Source: Polaribacter gangjinensis
GTDB lineage: Bacteria; Bacteroidota; Bacteroidia; Flavobacteriales; Flavobacteriaceae
NCBI RefSeq assembly: GCF_038024125.1
Contig: NZ_CP150662.1
Location: forward strand, 1,691,501-1,755,500
Length of the DNA stretch: 64,000 nucleotides
Direction of reading: 5' to 3'
Shown here: in pieces, positions 25,752-32,983 of the stretch
Position numbering within the stretch: the first letter of the stretch is position 1
Layout: every line of letters begins with the position of its first letter
Program-made: the position numbers and the translations under genes
Notes under the pieces: model-generated
Told to the model about the DNA's origin: nothing
The model's database searches: none
Seen by the model: only the letters and a program-made list of their open reading frames with translations

Positions 25752-26309
25752 TTAAAAAATTGAAGGGATGATAAACCAAGCAGCAATAATACCACCAATA
25801 AAAAAACCAATAACAGCCAATAATGATGGAAATTGCAAACTACTTAATCCTGTAATTGCGTGTCCTGAAGTACAACCTCCTGCATAACGTGTTCCAAAAC
25901 CAATTAACAATCCTGAGAATACTAAAATGAAAAATCCTTTGAGAGAAAAAACGGCTTCATTGCTAAATATTTCATCTGGAAAATATTGATTTCCAACATT
26001 CGAAAAGCCTATTTCTGTTAATTCTTGCACAGATTTCGGATTCAAATTTACAGTTTGATCAGGAATCAAAAAGTTGGACGCAATGAATCCACCAATTACC
26101 AAACCAATTGCGAACATCAGTCCATAATCGCGTTCTTTCCAATCTTTTTTGAAATAATCAGAGAATTTTCCTGCTCCAGCCAAAGTGCAAAGCGTTTCGA
26201 AATCAGTAGATGTACCAAAGTTTTTACCAAAATAAAAGTATAAAACCAACGAAAGTGCAATTAAAGGACCTCCAACAAACCAAGGCCAAGGTTCAAATAT
26301 AAAATCCAT
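25752..26309 (-). CDS. YeeE/YedE-type sulfur transporter half
   Basis: This 185-residue membrane protein has about five spans. It carries the motif GFGTRYAGGCTSGHAITGLS (about 139-158), whose Cys-Thr-Ser-Gly-His core is the family signature, and an extra Cys in FETLCTLAG (about 37-45). With the next gene it forms a two-gene version of the usual single YeeE/YedE. The spacing is 1 nt after kdtA and 3 nt before the partner. Its position beside molybdenum cofactor genes suggests sulfur supply for molybdopterin or substrate supply for a molybdoenzyme (inference). Confidence 0.85.
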   Translation of the reverse strand: MDFIFEPWPWFVGGPLIALSLVLYFYFGKNFGTSTDFETLCTLAGAGKFSDYFKKDWKERDYGLMFAIGLVIGGFIASNFLIPDQTVNLNPKSVQELTEIGFSNVGNQYFPDEIFSNEAVFSLKGFFILVFSGLLIGFGTRYAGGCTSGHAITGLSSLQFPSLLAVIGFFIGGIIAAWFIIPSIF

Positions 26310-26310
26310 A

Positions 26311-27543
26311 TTATAATCTTGTTTTTAGATAATTCATAATTTTTTGAGTTGCTCCCAAATGTTCTTGAATGTATTTTTTATTGATATTTCCAGTTGCTAA
26401 TCTGAAATTTTTATCTTGATTCAGTTTTGTAAAAATAGTTGAAAATTCGCTTTGATTGCTGATTGAAATACAGCCATTTAAACGAACTAAATCAACAGCT
26501 TCTTTAAATTTTTGATATTTATTGCCAATTACAACAGGAATCCCAAAAGTTGCAGGCTCTAAAATATTGTGCAATCCTGTTTTGAGACCTCCACCAACGT
26601 AAGCCACATCTGCAGCAGCGTAAATTTTAGTTAAAATTCCGATGGTATCAATGATAAAAACATCAAAATCAGCTAATTTTTTTTCTTCTTTTTCTGAAAA
26701 TAATACCGTTTTTTTATTAATTGATTTTTGCAATGTTGCAATTGCTTCTTTGTTAATATTGTGTGGAGCAATGATGAATTTTTCCTTTGAAGAATCATTT
26801 TTATTGATGTAGTTAATCAATAATTCTTCATCATCTCTCCAAGTACTTCCTGCAACAATTGTGTATTGATTATTTTTAAATGCTGATATAAAATCCAGAG
26901 TATTGTTTTGTTGTAAAATTTTTGCGACCCGATCAAAACGAGTATCACCAACAACTGTATTATTTTTAAAATCAATACTTTCTAACAATTTTTTGGATGT
27001 TTCATCTTGCAGAAAGAAATGATGAAATGTTTGTAAAGCAACTCTCATAAAGTTTCCATACGATTTAAAAAAAAGTTGATTTTCTCTAAAAATCCCAGAA
27101 ACTAGTAATGTGGGAATTTCATTTCTTTTTAACTCGAATAAGAAATTAGGCCAAAATTCATACTTTATAAAAATAACAAATTTAATTTGCAATTTACCTA
27201 TAAATTGCTGGGCATTTGATTTAGAATCCAAAGGTAAATAGCAAATTACATCTGCTAAATCATAGTTTTTTCTGATTTCATATCCAGATGGAGAGAAAAA
27301 AGTAACCAATATTTTATACTTTGAAAATGAACTTTTCAACTCCTCAATAATGGGTCTTGCTTGCTCAAATTCGCCCAAAGAAGCTGCATGAAACCAAATA
27401 ACTTCTTGATTTTTTAAAGTTGTAATTTTAGGAAAAGTCTCTTTTCTACCATCAACAAATAATTTTATTTTTTTATTGAATACAGCAATAATTGGCAATA
27501 GAATTGAAGTTAAAAAAACTATAAGATTGTACAAATAATTCAT
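26311..27543 (-). CDS. kdtA: 3-deoxy-D-manno-octulosonic acid (Kdo) transferase
   Basis: KdtA (WaaA) adds Kdo from CMP-Kdo to lipid IVA in LPS synthesis, at the inner face of the inner membrane. The 410 residues begin with a membrane anchor (YLYNLIVFLTSILLPIIAVF). The N-terminal glycosyltransferase domain contains WFHAASLGEFEQARPII (about 50-66), and the C-terminal domain has GGGLKTGLHNILEPATFGIPVVIG (in parts, about 317-341). Length is typical. It heads the minus-strand run into the sulfur transporter and molybdopterin genes with gaps of 0-3 nt, an unusual functional mix. Confidence 0.94.
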   Translation of the reverse strand: MNYLYNLIVFLTSILLPIIAVFNKKIKLFVDGRKETFPKITTLKNQEVIWFHAASLGEFEQARPIIEELKSSFSKYKILVTFFSPSGYEIRKNYDLADVICYLPLDSKSNAQQFIGKLQIKFVIFIKYEFWPNFLFELKRNEIPTLLVSGIFRENQLFFKSYGNFMRVALQTFHHFFLQDETSKKLLESIDFKNNTVVGDTRFDRVAKILQQNNTLDFISAFKNNQYTIVAGSTWRDDEELLINYINKNDSSKEKFIIAPHNINKEAIATLQKSINKKTVLFSEKEEKKLADFDVFIIDTIGILTKIYAAADVAYVGGGLKTGLHNILEPATFGIPVVIGNKYQKFKEAVDLVRLNGCISISNQSEFSTIFTKLNQDKNFRLATGNINKKYIQEHLGATQKIMNYLKTRL

Positions 27544-27613
27544 GAAAGTAAAAGTACAAAATTGAGCGCAGTAATAAATGAAGAACTTACAAACAAGTGT
27601 CTTATTTTACGAA

Positions 27614-27639
27614 TAAAAAAGCCATCCATAAGGATGGCT
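27614..27639 (-). terminator. Intrinsic terminator of the kinase/LytTR regulator transcript
   Basis: AGCCATCC / GGATGGCT (8 bp, ATAA loop on the plus strand) is followed on the minus strand by TTTTTTATT. It lies 130 nt after the regulator's stop and 70 nt before the kdtA start. Confidence 0.85.
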
Positions 27640-27771
27640 AAAGTTTTATAGTTGATCTTAAAACAAATTGTTCCCCCGAAAAATTGCTTAAGATTGTTAC
27701 TAAACACAATAAAGGTAAGGTATTTTAAGAAAAATAAGTTTAAAATGTTCTAAATGATTGATTTTGTGTTC

Positions 27772-28494
27772 TTAAATTAGATTAATTCGTTTTACAATAT
27801 CTTCTCTAAACTTTTTACCAATAGGAATTTCTTCTTCAATAATTTTAACTGAATTACTATTAATCTGCGTTAAATATGCAATATTGATAACAAATCCTCT
27901 GTGAACTCTAATAAAATTGCTATTCAATTTGCTTAAAATATCGTTTAAACTAGTTCTTACAACATATTTTTGTTGATTATGAAGTAAAATTTCAACATAA
28001 ACGTGGTCGCTTTTCAAATACAAAATATCACTGAAAGAAACTTTTGTGAAAAATCCTTTATTTTTAATGAAAATTGCCTCTTTGATAATCAGATTTTCTT
28101 CCATTAAATCTCCTGATTTTACTGAAAAATTATGCAACGCAATTTCAATAGAGCTATACAACTCTTCTTTTGAAAAGGGTTTTATCAAATAAGCAGGAGG
28201 TTTTACTTCTTTAGCTTGATTGATAGTAAAAGAATCAGAATTGGATGTTAGAAAAATAAATGGAAAGTGATAACTCTCTCTGATTCTTTTTGCCAAATCA
28301 ATCCCTGATTTCTTACCAGAAAGTTGGATATCTAAAATGGCAATATCGGGTTTTTCAGTTTCAATTGTTTCAATTGCTTCTGTAAAATTTATTGCAGGTT
28401 CTAAAGCATGATATCCCAGTTCATTTAATGCATTACAAATACTATCTGCAATGATTATTTCGTCTTCTACAACCAGTATTTTTACTTTTTCCAT
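27772..28494 (-). CDS. LytTR-family response regulator
   Basis: This 240-residue regulator has a receiver domain (1-120; acidic pocket VVEDE, phospho-acceptor D55 in IAILDIQLSG, Lys 106 in YLIKPF) and a C-terminal LytTR DNA-binding domain (about 138-240: FTKVSFSDILYLKSDHVYVE, RVHRGFVINIAYL). It would be phosphorylated by the kinase encoded 65 nt upstream. Targets are not visible. The unusual point is pairing of a LytTR output with a HisKA_2-type kinase rather than a LytS-type one, which is frequent in Bacteroidota. Confidence 0.92.
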   Translation of the reverse strand: MEKVKILVVEDEIIIADSICNALNELGYHALEPAINFTEAIETIETEKPDIAILDIQLSGKKSGIDLAKRIRESYHFPFIFLTSNSDSFTINQAKEVKPPAYLIKPFSKEELYSSIEIALHNFSVKSGDLMEENLIIKEAIFIKNKGFFTKVSFSDILYLKSDHVYVEILLHNQQKYVVRTSLNDILSKLNSNFIRVHRGFVINIAYLTQINSNSVKIIEEEIPIGKKFREDIVKRINLI

Positions 28495-28559
28495 CTTGAT
28501 TTATTGCTTACACAATGTATAAAAAGATTATAAAGTTTTCGATGTTTTTTTAAAAATTT

Positions 28560-30479
28560 TTAATGCACTAGTCCTCTAGTATAATTATCTTTAAATGTAA
28601 TTTCGAATTTTGCTCCATCTTGATTCAATTGTTTTAAGGTTCCGTGCAACTGTTTCACCAATCTATTTACCAGAAGCAATCCCAAACTTTTTGCATTTTT
28701 GATGTCAAAATCTTCGGAAATTCCATTGCCATTATCTTGAATTATCAATTTAAAGTGTTCAGCTTCTTTGTGAATAGAAATAGAAAGTTTGTTTTCTTTT
28801 TCATTATGAAACGCGTATTTGTAAGCATTCGTAATTATTTCATTGATAATTAATCCTAATGGAATTGCAGTATCTACCTCAAAAAACATATTTACAGCAT
28901 CAATTGTAGTTTCTACATTATTTTTTTGTTTGTAAGCAATTGATAATTCTTTTGTTAACATTTTTAAATATTCATTAAAATCAATCAATCCTGTATCATT
29001 TTGATATAATTTTTGATGAATCAACGCCATAGATTTTACGCGATTTTTTCCTTCATTAACAAGTTCTAGAGCTTTTTTATCGGAAATGCCTTTTGTTTGC
29101 AATTCTAATAAACTTGCCACAATTTGAAAGTTATTTTTTACTCTGTGATGCACTTCTTTTATTAGCAACTCTTTCTCTTTCAACGTTTCATTTATTATCT
29201 CATTTTTATGAGTAAGTTCTTTAGATTGTCTTAAAACTTTTCGAATAATCAATAAACTTATGAAAAGAAAAACACCTACAAGAACTAAAATCAAACTATA
29301 TAATTTGTTTTTTTCTTGTTCATTTTCAATTTCTTGCTGTTTGGTTTTTTCTACTTGTTCTATTTTAAAATCCGCTAAAGATTTTGATAAATCTTGAGAA
29401 TAAATCTTTCTTGTGAGCGCAATTGACTGATCTTTAACTTCTAAAGCTTCCTCTAAAAAATCATTGTTAACCAATGCGTTAGAACTTTCAAACAAAAGTT
29501 TATAAAAATCGTTCTGATTTAAATCTTTCCCAAGAATTTGAAATTTTTCAACCAATTGTTTAATATCACTTACTTCAAATTTTTGCAAAACTTGATCTCT
29601 AATAAGTGTATCTGTATCTGGTCTTCCCAACAATTTTAAGTACAAAGAATAAGTTTGAATCTTGTAAGTTGGGTCATTATACAATTCATCTATCAACTTT
29701 AAAACCTTATCAGTATAGCCTCCTTTATATATATAAGCATCTATTAAATGTTGTAAAATGGCGTGATAATAGGGTGTGTGTTTTTGAAGTTGATTTTCTA
29801 AAGCCAAACTTTCTTCAGAAATTTTAATGTATTCATCTAGTTTTCTTTCGATTACTAAAAAATCTGATAGATGATACATGAACATAATTTGAAGTTCTAA
29901 ATCATTGAGTTTTCTTGATTTTTCTAAACATTCTAAAGTCAATTTTTTTCCATCCTCAACATTTTTTTCAATAAGATTTAACACAATTGGATGTGTTTGT
30001 ATTCGCAAAGATGCTTTTTGAATGGCAATATCATTTTTATTAAAATTAGACAAATATTTCTCTAATTCTCGGTGTTTTTCAGAAGCTTTTTCAACACTAA
30101 CATCATCTCTTAAATTATAAATTTGATCGCATTTTATCTGAAAAAACGACTTATTAAACTGATTAGTTTCTGGTGTTTTTATAGTCTCATCAATAAAATT
30201 TGAAATTCTTTCATATCTTATAGAAGTTCTGTTGCTTAAATTTGAAAATAAAATGTTGTATTCTTTGTAGGTTAGTTTTTCGTTTAAAGCAATTTTTTCG
30301 AGGATTGATTTGTATTCAGACTTGTCTAAATTTTTTAAAAAATAAGTAGCTGAATCTAATTTTTTAGTTAAAATAAACTCCTCAATTTTAGTTTCGAGTT
30401 CCTCTTGTGAAAATTCCTTTTTCTGACAGTGCAGTGAGAGAGAAATGAGAAATAAAAAAGTGTATAAAAAAATTTTCAT
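28560..30479 (-). CDS. Sensor histidine kinase with TPR-like periplasmic part and HisKA_2 domain
   Basis: The 639-residue protein begins with a signal-like sequence (MKIFLYTFLFLISLSLHCQ). It has a long helical, TPR-like extracytoplasmic region (about 25-390), one membrane span (about 393-412, LYSLILVLVGVFLFISLLII) and a coiled coil. HisKA_2 dimerisation/phospho-acceptor (EVHHRVKNNFQIVASLLELQ from 442; phospho-His about 445) and an HATPase domain (IINEIITNAYKYAF, DNGNGI, SLGLLLVNRL) follow. It is the partner of the LytTR regulator just downstream. The stimulus is unknown. Confidence 0.92.
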   Translation of the reverse strand: MKIFLYTFLFLISLSLHCQKKEFSQEELETKIEEFILTKKLDSATYFLKNLDKSEYKSILEKIALNEKLTYKEYNILFSNLSNRTSIRYERISNFIDETIKTPETNQFNKSFFQIKCDQIYNLRDDVSVEKASEKHRELEKYLSNFNKNDIAIQKASLRIQTHPIVLNLIEKNVEDGKKLTLECLEKSRKLNDLELQIMFMYHLSDFLVIERKLDEYIKISEESLALENQLQKHTPYYHAILQHLIDAYIYKGGYTDKVLKLIDELYNDPTYKIQTYSLYLKLLGRPDTDTLIRDQVLQKFEVSDIKQLVEKFQILGKDLNQNDFYKLLFESSNALVNNDFLEEALEVKDQSIALTRKIYSQDLSKSLADFKIEQVEKTKQQEIENEQEKNKLYSLILVLVGVFLFISLLIIRKVLRQSKELTHKNEIINETLKEKELLIKEVHHRVKNNFQIVASLLELQTKGISDKKALELVNEGKNRVKSMALIHQKLYQNDTGLIDFNEYLKMLTKELSIAYKQKNNVETTIDAVNMFFEVDTAIPLGLIINEIITNAYKYAFHNEKENKLSISIHKEAEHFKLIIQDNGNGISEDFDIKNAKSLGLLLVNRLVKQLHGTLKQLNQDGAKFEITFKDNYTRGLVH

Positions 30480-30544
30480 AGTTGATTTTTGATTTCTAAA
30501 AATAGTAAAACTATTGATAGAAACAATGATTTGAAAAAATTAAT

Positions 30545-30581
30545 ATAAAAAAACGCTCAAACAATAATGCTTGAGCGTTTT
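30545..30581 (-). terminator. Intrinsic terminator after rpmA
   Basis: AAACGCTCAA (30551-30560) pairs with TTGAGCGTTT (30571-30580); on the minus strand it is followed by TTTTTTTATATT. It separates rplU-rpmA from the kinase gene. Confidence 0.88.
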
Positions 30582-30605
30582 ACTATAGTGTTGATAAAGA
30601 TTTTA

Positions 30606-30866
30606 TTAAGCTTCAAATGGAGTTACAGAAACATAAGATTTATTATCTCTTTTCTTTCTAAACTCAACAATACCATCTATTTTAGCGTGTAACGTATGGT
30701 CTTTACCCATATAAACATTATCACCTGGATTGTGAGTTGTTCCTCTTTGACGAACTAAGATATTACCTGCAATTGCAGCTTGTCCACCAAATATTTTTAC
30801 ACCTAGACGTTTCGATTCTGATTCTCTACCGTTTTTCGAACTACCTACTCCTTTTTTATGTGCCAT
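30606..30866 (-). CDS. rpmA: 50S ribosomal protein L27
   Basis: bL27 sits next to the peptidyl-transferase centre of the large subunit. The 86 residues are typical: [37 protein letters not shown], then [18 protein letters not shown]. The N-terminus begins directly with the conserved AHKKG, so no cleavable extension like that in Firmicutes is present. It follows rplU by 27 nt in the conserved rplU-rpmA pair and ends with a strong terminator. Confidence 0.98.
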   Translation of the reverse strand: MAHKKGVGSSKNGRESESKRLGVKIFGGQAAIAGNILVRQRGTTHNPGDNVYMGKDHTLHAKIDGIVEFRKKRDNKSYVSVTPFEA

Positions 30867-30893
30867 GACTTTATGGTTTTAAAATTGTGTTTC

Positions 30894-31382
30894 TTATTTA
30901 GTTAACGCATCAATCAACTCAGCTTTTTTCAAAGAACTGTAATCTTCAATACCTTTCTCTTTTGCAACCTCTCTCAATTCAGCAACTGTCATCGCACTGT
31001 AATCTACAGTAGCGGTTTTAGTCGCCTCAACTTTTGGAGCTGATGCTGTTTTTGTTGATTTTGTTTCACCAGTAGCAGCAATAGACTCAATTTGAATCTC
31101 ACTTAAATACTGTCTGTGTCCGTTTTTCTTTTTGTAACCTTTTCTTCTTTTCTTTTTAAAGACGATTACTTTATCACCTTTTAAGTGACCTAAAACCTGA
31201 GCTGTTACTGAAGCTCCTTCTATAGCTGGGGCGCCAATTGTTACAGATCCATTATTATCCAATAGAAGAACATTATCAAAAGTTACTTTTGATCCTTCTT
31301 CTTCTTGTAAACGATGAACGTAAACTTTTTGGTCTTTTGCTACTTTAAACTGCTGCCCTGCTATCTCTACGATTGCGTACAT
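30894..31382 (-). CDS. rplU: 50S ribosomal protein L21 with C-terminal Rho_N/SAP-like extension
   Basis: bL21 binds 23S rRNA. Residues 1-103 are the standard protein (MYAIVEIAGQQFKVAKDQKV, FKKKRRKGYKKKNGHRQYLS). A further 59 residues follow: a Lys/Thr/Ala-rich linker (104-128) and a compact helical motif, MTVAELREVAKEKGIEDYSS then LKKAELIDAL (131-160). This resembles the Rho N-terminal/SAP-type helix-extended-loop-helix that binds nucleic acids. The extension is in frame with no sign of frameshift. A strong promoter lies at 31443-31472. Confidence 0.95.
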   Translation of the reverse strand: MYAIVEIAGQQFKVAKDQKVYVHRLQEEEGSKVTFDNVLLLDNNGSVTIGAPAIEGASVTAQVLGHLKGDKVIVFKKKRRKGYKKKNGHRQYLSEIQIESIAATGETKSTKTASAPKVEATKTATVDYSAMTVAELREVAKEKGIEDYSSLKKAELIDALTK

Positions 31383-31442
31383 ACTATTTGTTTTGCGTAT
31401 TAATACTTATTTGTTTGCATTTACTTCGTGAAAATGCGGGTG

Positions 31443-31472
31443 CAAATATAGTTCTTTTTTTAATTATATCAA
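31443..31472 (-). promoter_or_regulatory. Strong promoter of rplU-rpmA
   Basis: On the minus strand TTG (31470-31472), 19-bp spacer, TATATTTG (31443-31450). The region from the -7 element onward reads TATATTTGCACCCGCATTTT, matching the hup promoter in 19 of 20 positions. The leader to the ATG is about 55 nt. Confidence 0.78.
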
Positions 31473-31549
31473 CAGATTTTTAAAATTAATTTGCAGATAC
31501 TGAATCAAATAAAATTTTAATTCTATTCGTATTTGTAAAGTATGTTTAG

Positions 31550-31557
31550 TATTTTTG
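31550..31557 (+). promoter_or_regulatory. Promoter -7 element (TATTTTTG) for the M16 peptidase pair
   Basis: TATTTTTG fits TAnnTTTG. A TTTG at 31532-31535 lies 14 bp upstream, a little close for a -33 box. The start codon is 91 nt downstream. Confidence 0.45.
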
Positions 31558-31648
31558 AAAAAACAATAAACAGCAATATTTTCTTGTAACATTGGCTGTT
31601 TCTTTGCGTCAAATCAAACTGAAACTTTTATTAACTAAATATCTATCA

Positions 31649-32962
31649 ATGAAAAAAAGGATTGTAACACTTTTTACGGTGTTTTTAGTAGCGATTTCTT
31701 CAACAGCACAAAAAGTTGATTTTGAAGAATATAAATTAAATAATGGCATGCATGTCATTTTACATCAAGACAATTCTGCTCCTGTTGTTGTTACATCAGT
31801 AATGTATCACGTTGGTGCAAAAGACGAACAACCAGACAGAACAGGAATGGCACATTTTTTTGAACATTTATTGTTTGAAGGAACAGAAAACATCAAAAAA
31901 GGAGAATGGTTTAAAATTGTTTCTTCAAACGGAGGAAGAAATAATGCCAATACAACTGATGATAGAACATATTATTATGAAATTTTTCCATCAAACAAAA
32001 TTGAATTAGGATTGTGGATGGAATCTGAACGTTTATTGCACCCAATCATTGGTCAAGATGGTGTAAATACACAAAACGAAGTTGTAAAAGAAGAAAAAAG
32101 ATTGCGTGTTGACAATCAACCATATTCTCGTTTTTTAGAATATGTAAAACTAAATATGTTTAAAAAACATCCTTACAAAGGAACAACTATTGGAAAAATG
32201 GAGCATTTAGATGCTGCAACTTTGGATGAGTTTTTAGCTTTCAACAAAAAATATTACGTTCCAAACAATGCAACATTGGTTGTTGCTGGTGATATTGATA
32301 TCAATCAAGCAAAAAAAATGATTGAATCTTATTTTGGTCCAATTCCAAGAGGCGAAGAAATTAAAAGAGATTTTCCACAAGAAGATCCAATTACTGAGCC
32401 TATCAAAGCAACAGCTTACGATCCAAATATTCAAATTCCAGCAATTATGACTGCTTATAGAACGCCGTCAATGAAAACCAGAGATTCTAGAGTTTTAGAT
32501 ATGATTTCTTCGTATTTAAGCACAGGAAGAAGTTCTGTTTTGTATAAAAAATTGGTTGATGATAAAAAAATGGCATTGCAAGTGGGTGCAATTAATTTGA
32601 GTCAAGAAGATTACGGAACTTATATTTTATACGGTTTGCCACAAGGTGACAATAAATTGGAAGAATTGGTAAAAGAAATTGATGAAGAAGTTGTGAAAAT
32701 TCAAACAGATTTAATTTCTGAAAAAGATTATGAAAAACTTCAAAATCAGTTTGAAAATAACTTTGTGAATTCGAACTCAAGTGTTGAAGGAATTGCAAGT
32801 TCTTTAGCAACCTATCATGTATTGTATGGTGATACCAACCTTATCAATACAGAAATTGATATTTATAGATCTATTACAAGAGAAGAAATTAGAGAAGTAG
32901 CCAAAAAATACTTAAATCCAAATCAACGATTAATTTTAGAATATCTTCCAGAAAAAAAATAA
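31649..32962 (+). CDS. M16 family zinc peptidase, catalytic subunit
   Basis: This secreted, insulinase-type metallopeptidase has 437 residues from ATG at 31649. The upstream in-frame start at 31592 would put 19 residues before a clear signal peptide, MKKRIVTLFTVFLVAISSTAQ. The inverted zinc motif HxxEH is H69-FF-E72-H73, with the third ligand in NEVVKEEKR (about 143-151). The C-terminal M16 half (about 215-420) has the YYVPNNATLVVAGDI motif near its start. The gene 21 nt downstream encodes a related protein lacking the zinc motif, so the two probably form a heterodimer. Confidence 0.9.
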   Translation: MKKRIVTLFTVFLVAISSTAQKVDFEEYKLNNGMHVILHQDNSAPVVVTSVMYHVGAKDEQPDRTGMAHFFEHLLFEGTENIKKGEWFKIVSSNGGRNNANTTDDRTYYYEIFPSNKIELGLWMESERLLHPIIGQDGVNTQNEVVKEEKRLRVDNQPYSRFLEYVKLNMFKKHPYKGTTIGKMEHLDAATLDEFLAFNKKYYVPNNATLVVAGDIDINQAKKMIESYFGPIPRGEEIKRDFPQEDPITEPIKATAYDPNIQIPAIMTAYRTPSMKTRDSRVLDMISSYLSTGRSSVLYKKLVDDKKMALQVGAINLSQEDYGTYILYGLPQGDNKLEELVKEIDEEVVKIQTDLISEKDYEKLQNQFENNFVNSNSSVEGIASSLATYHVLYGDTNLINTEIDIYRSITREEIREVAKKYLNPNQRLILEYLPEKK

Positions 32963-32983
32963 CATCAAAAGACATTATATCAT

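Noticed and set aside
27640..27771. Possible small RNA between the LytTR regulator and its terminator
   Set aside because: The 130-nt stretch shows no TAnnTTTG promoter and no stable fold apart from the terminator, so it is better seen as 3' UTR.
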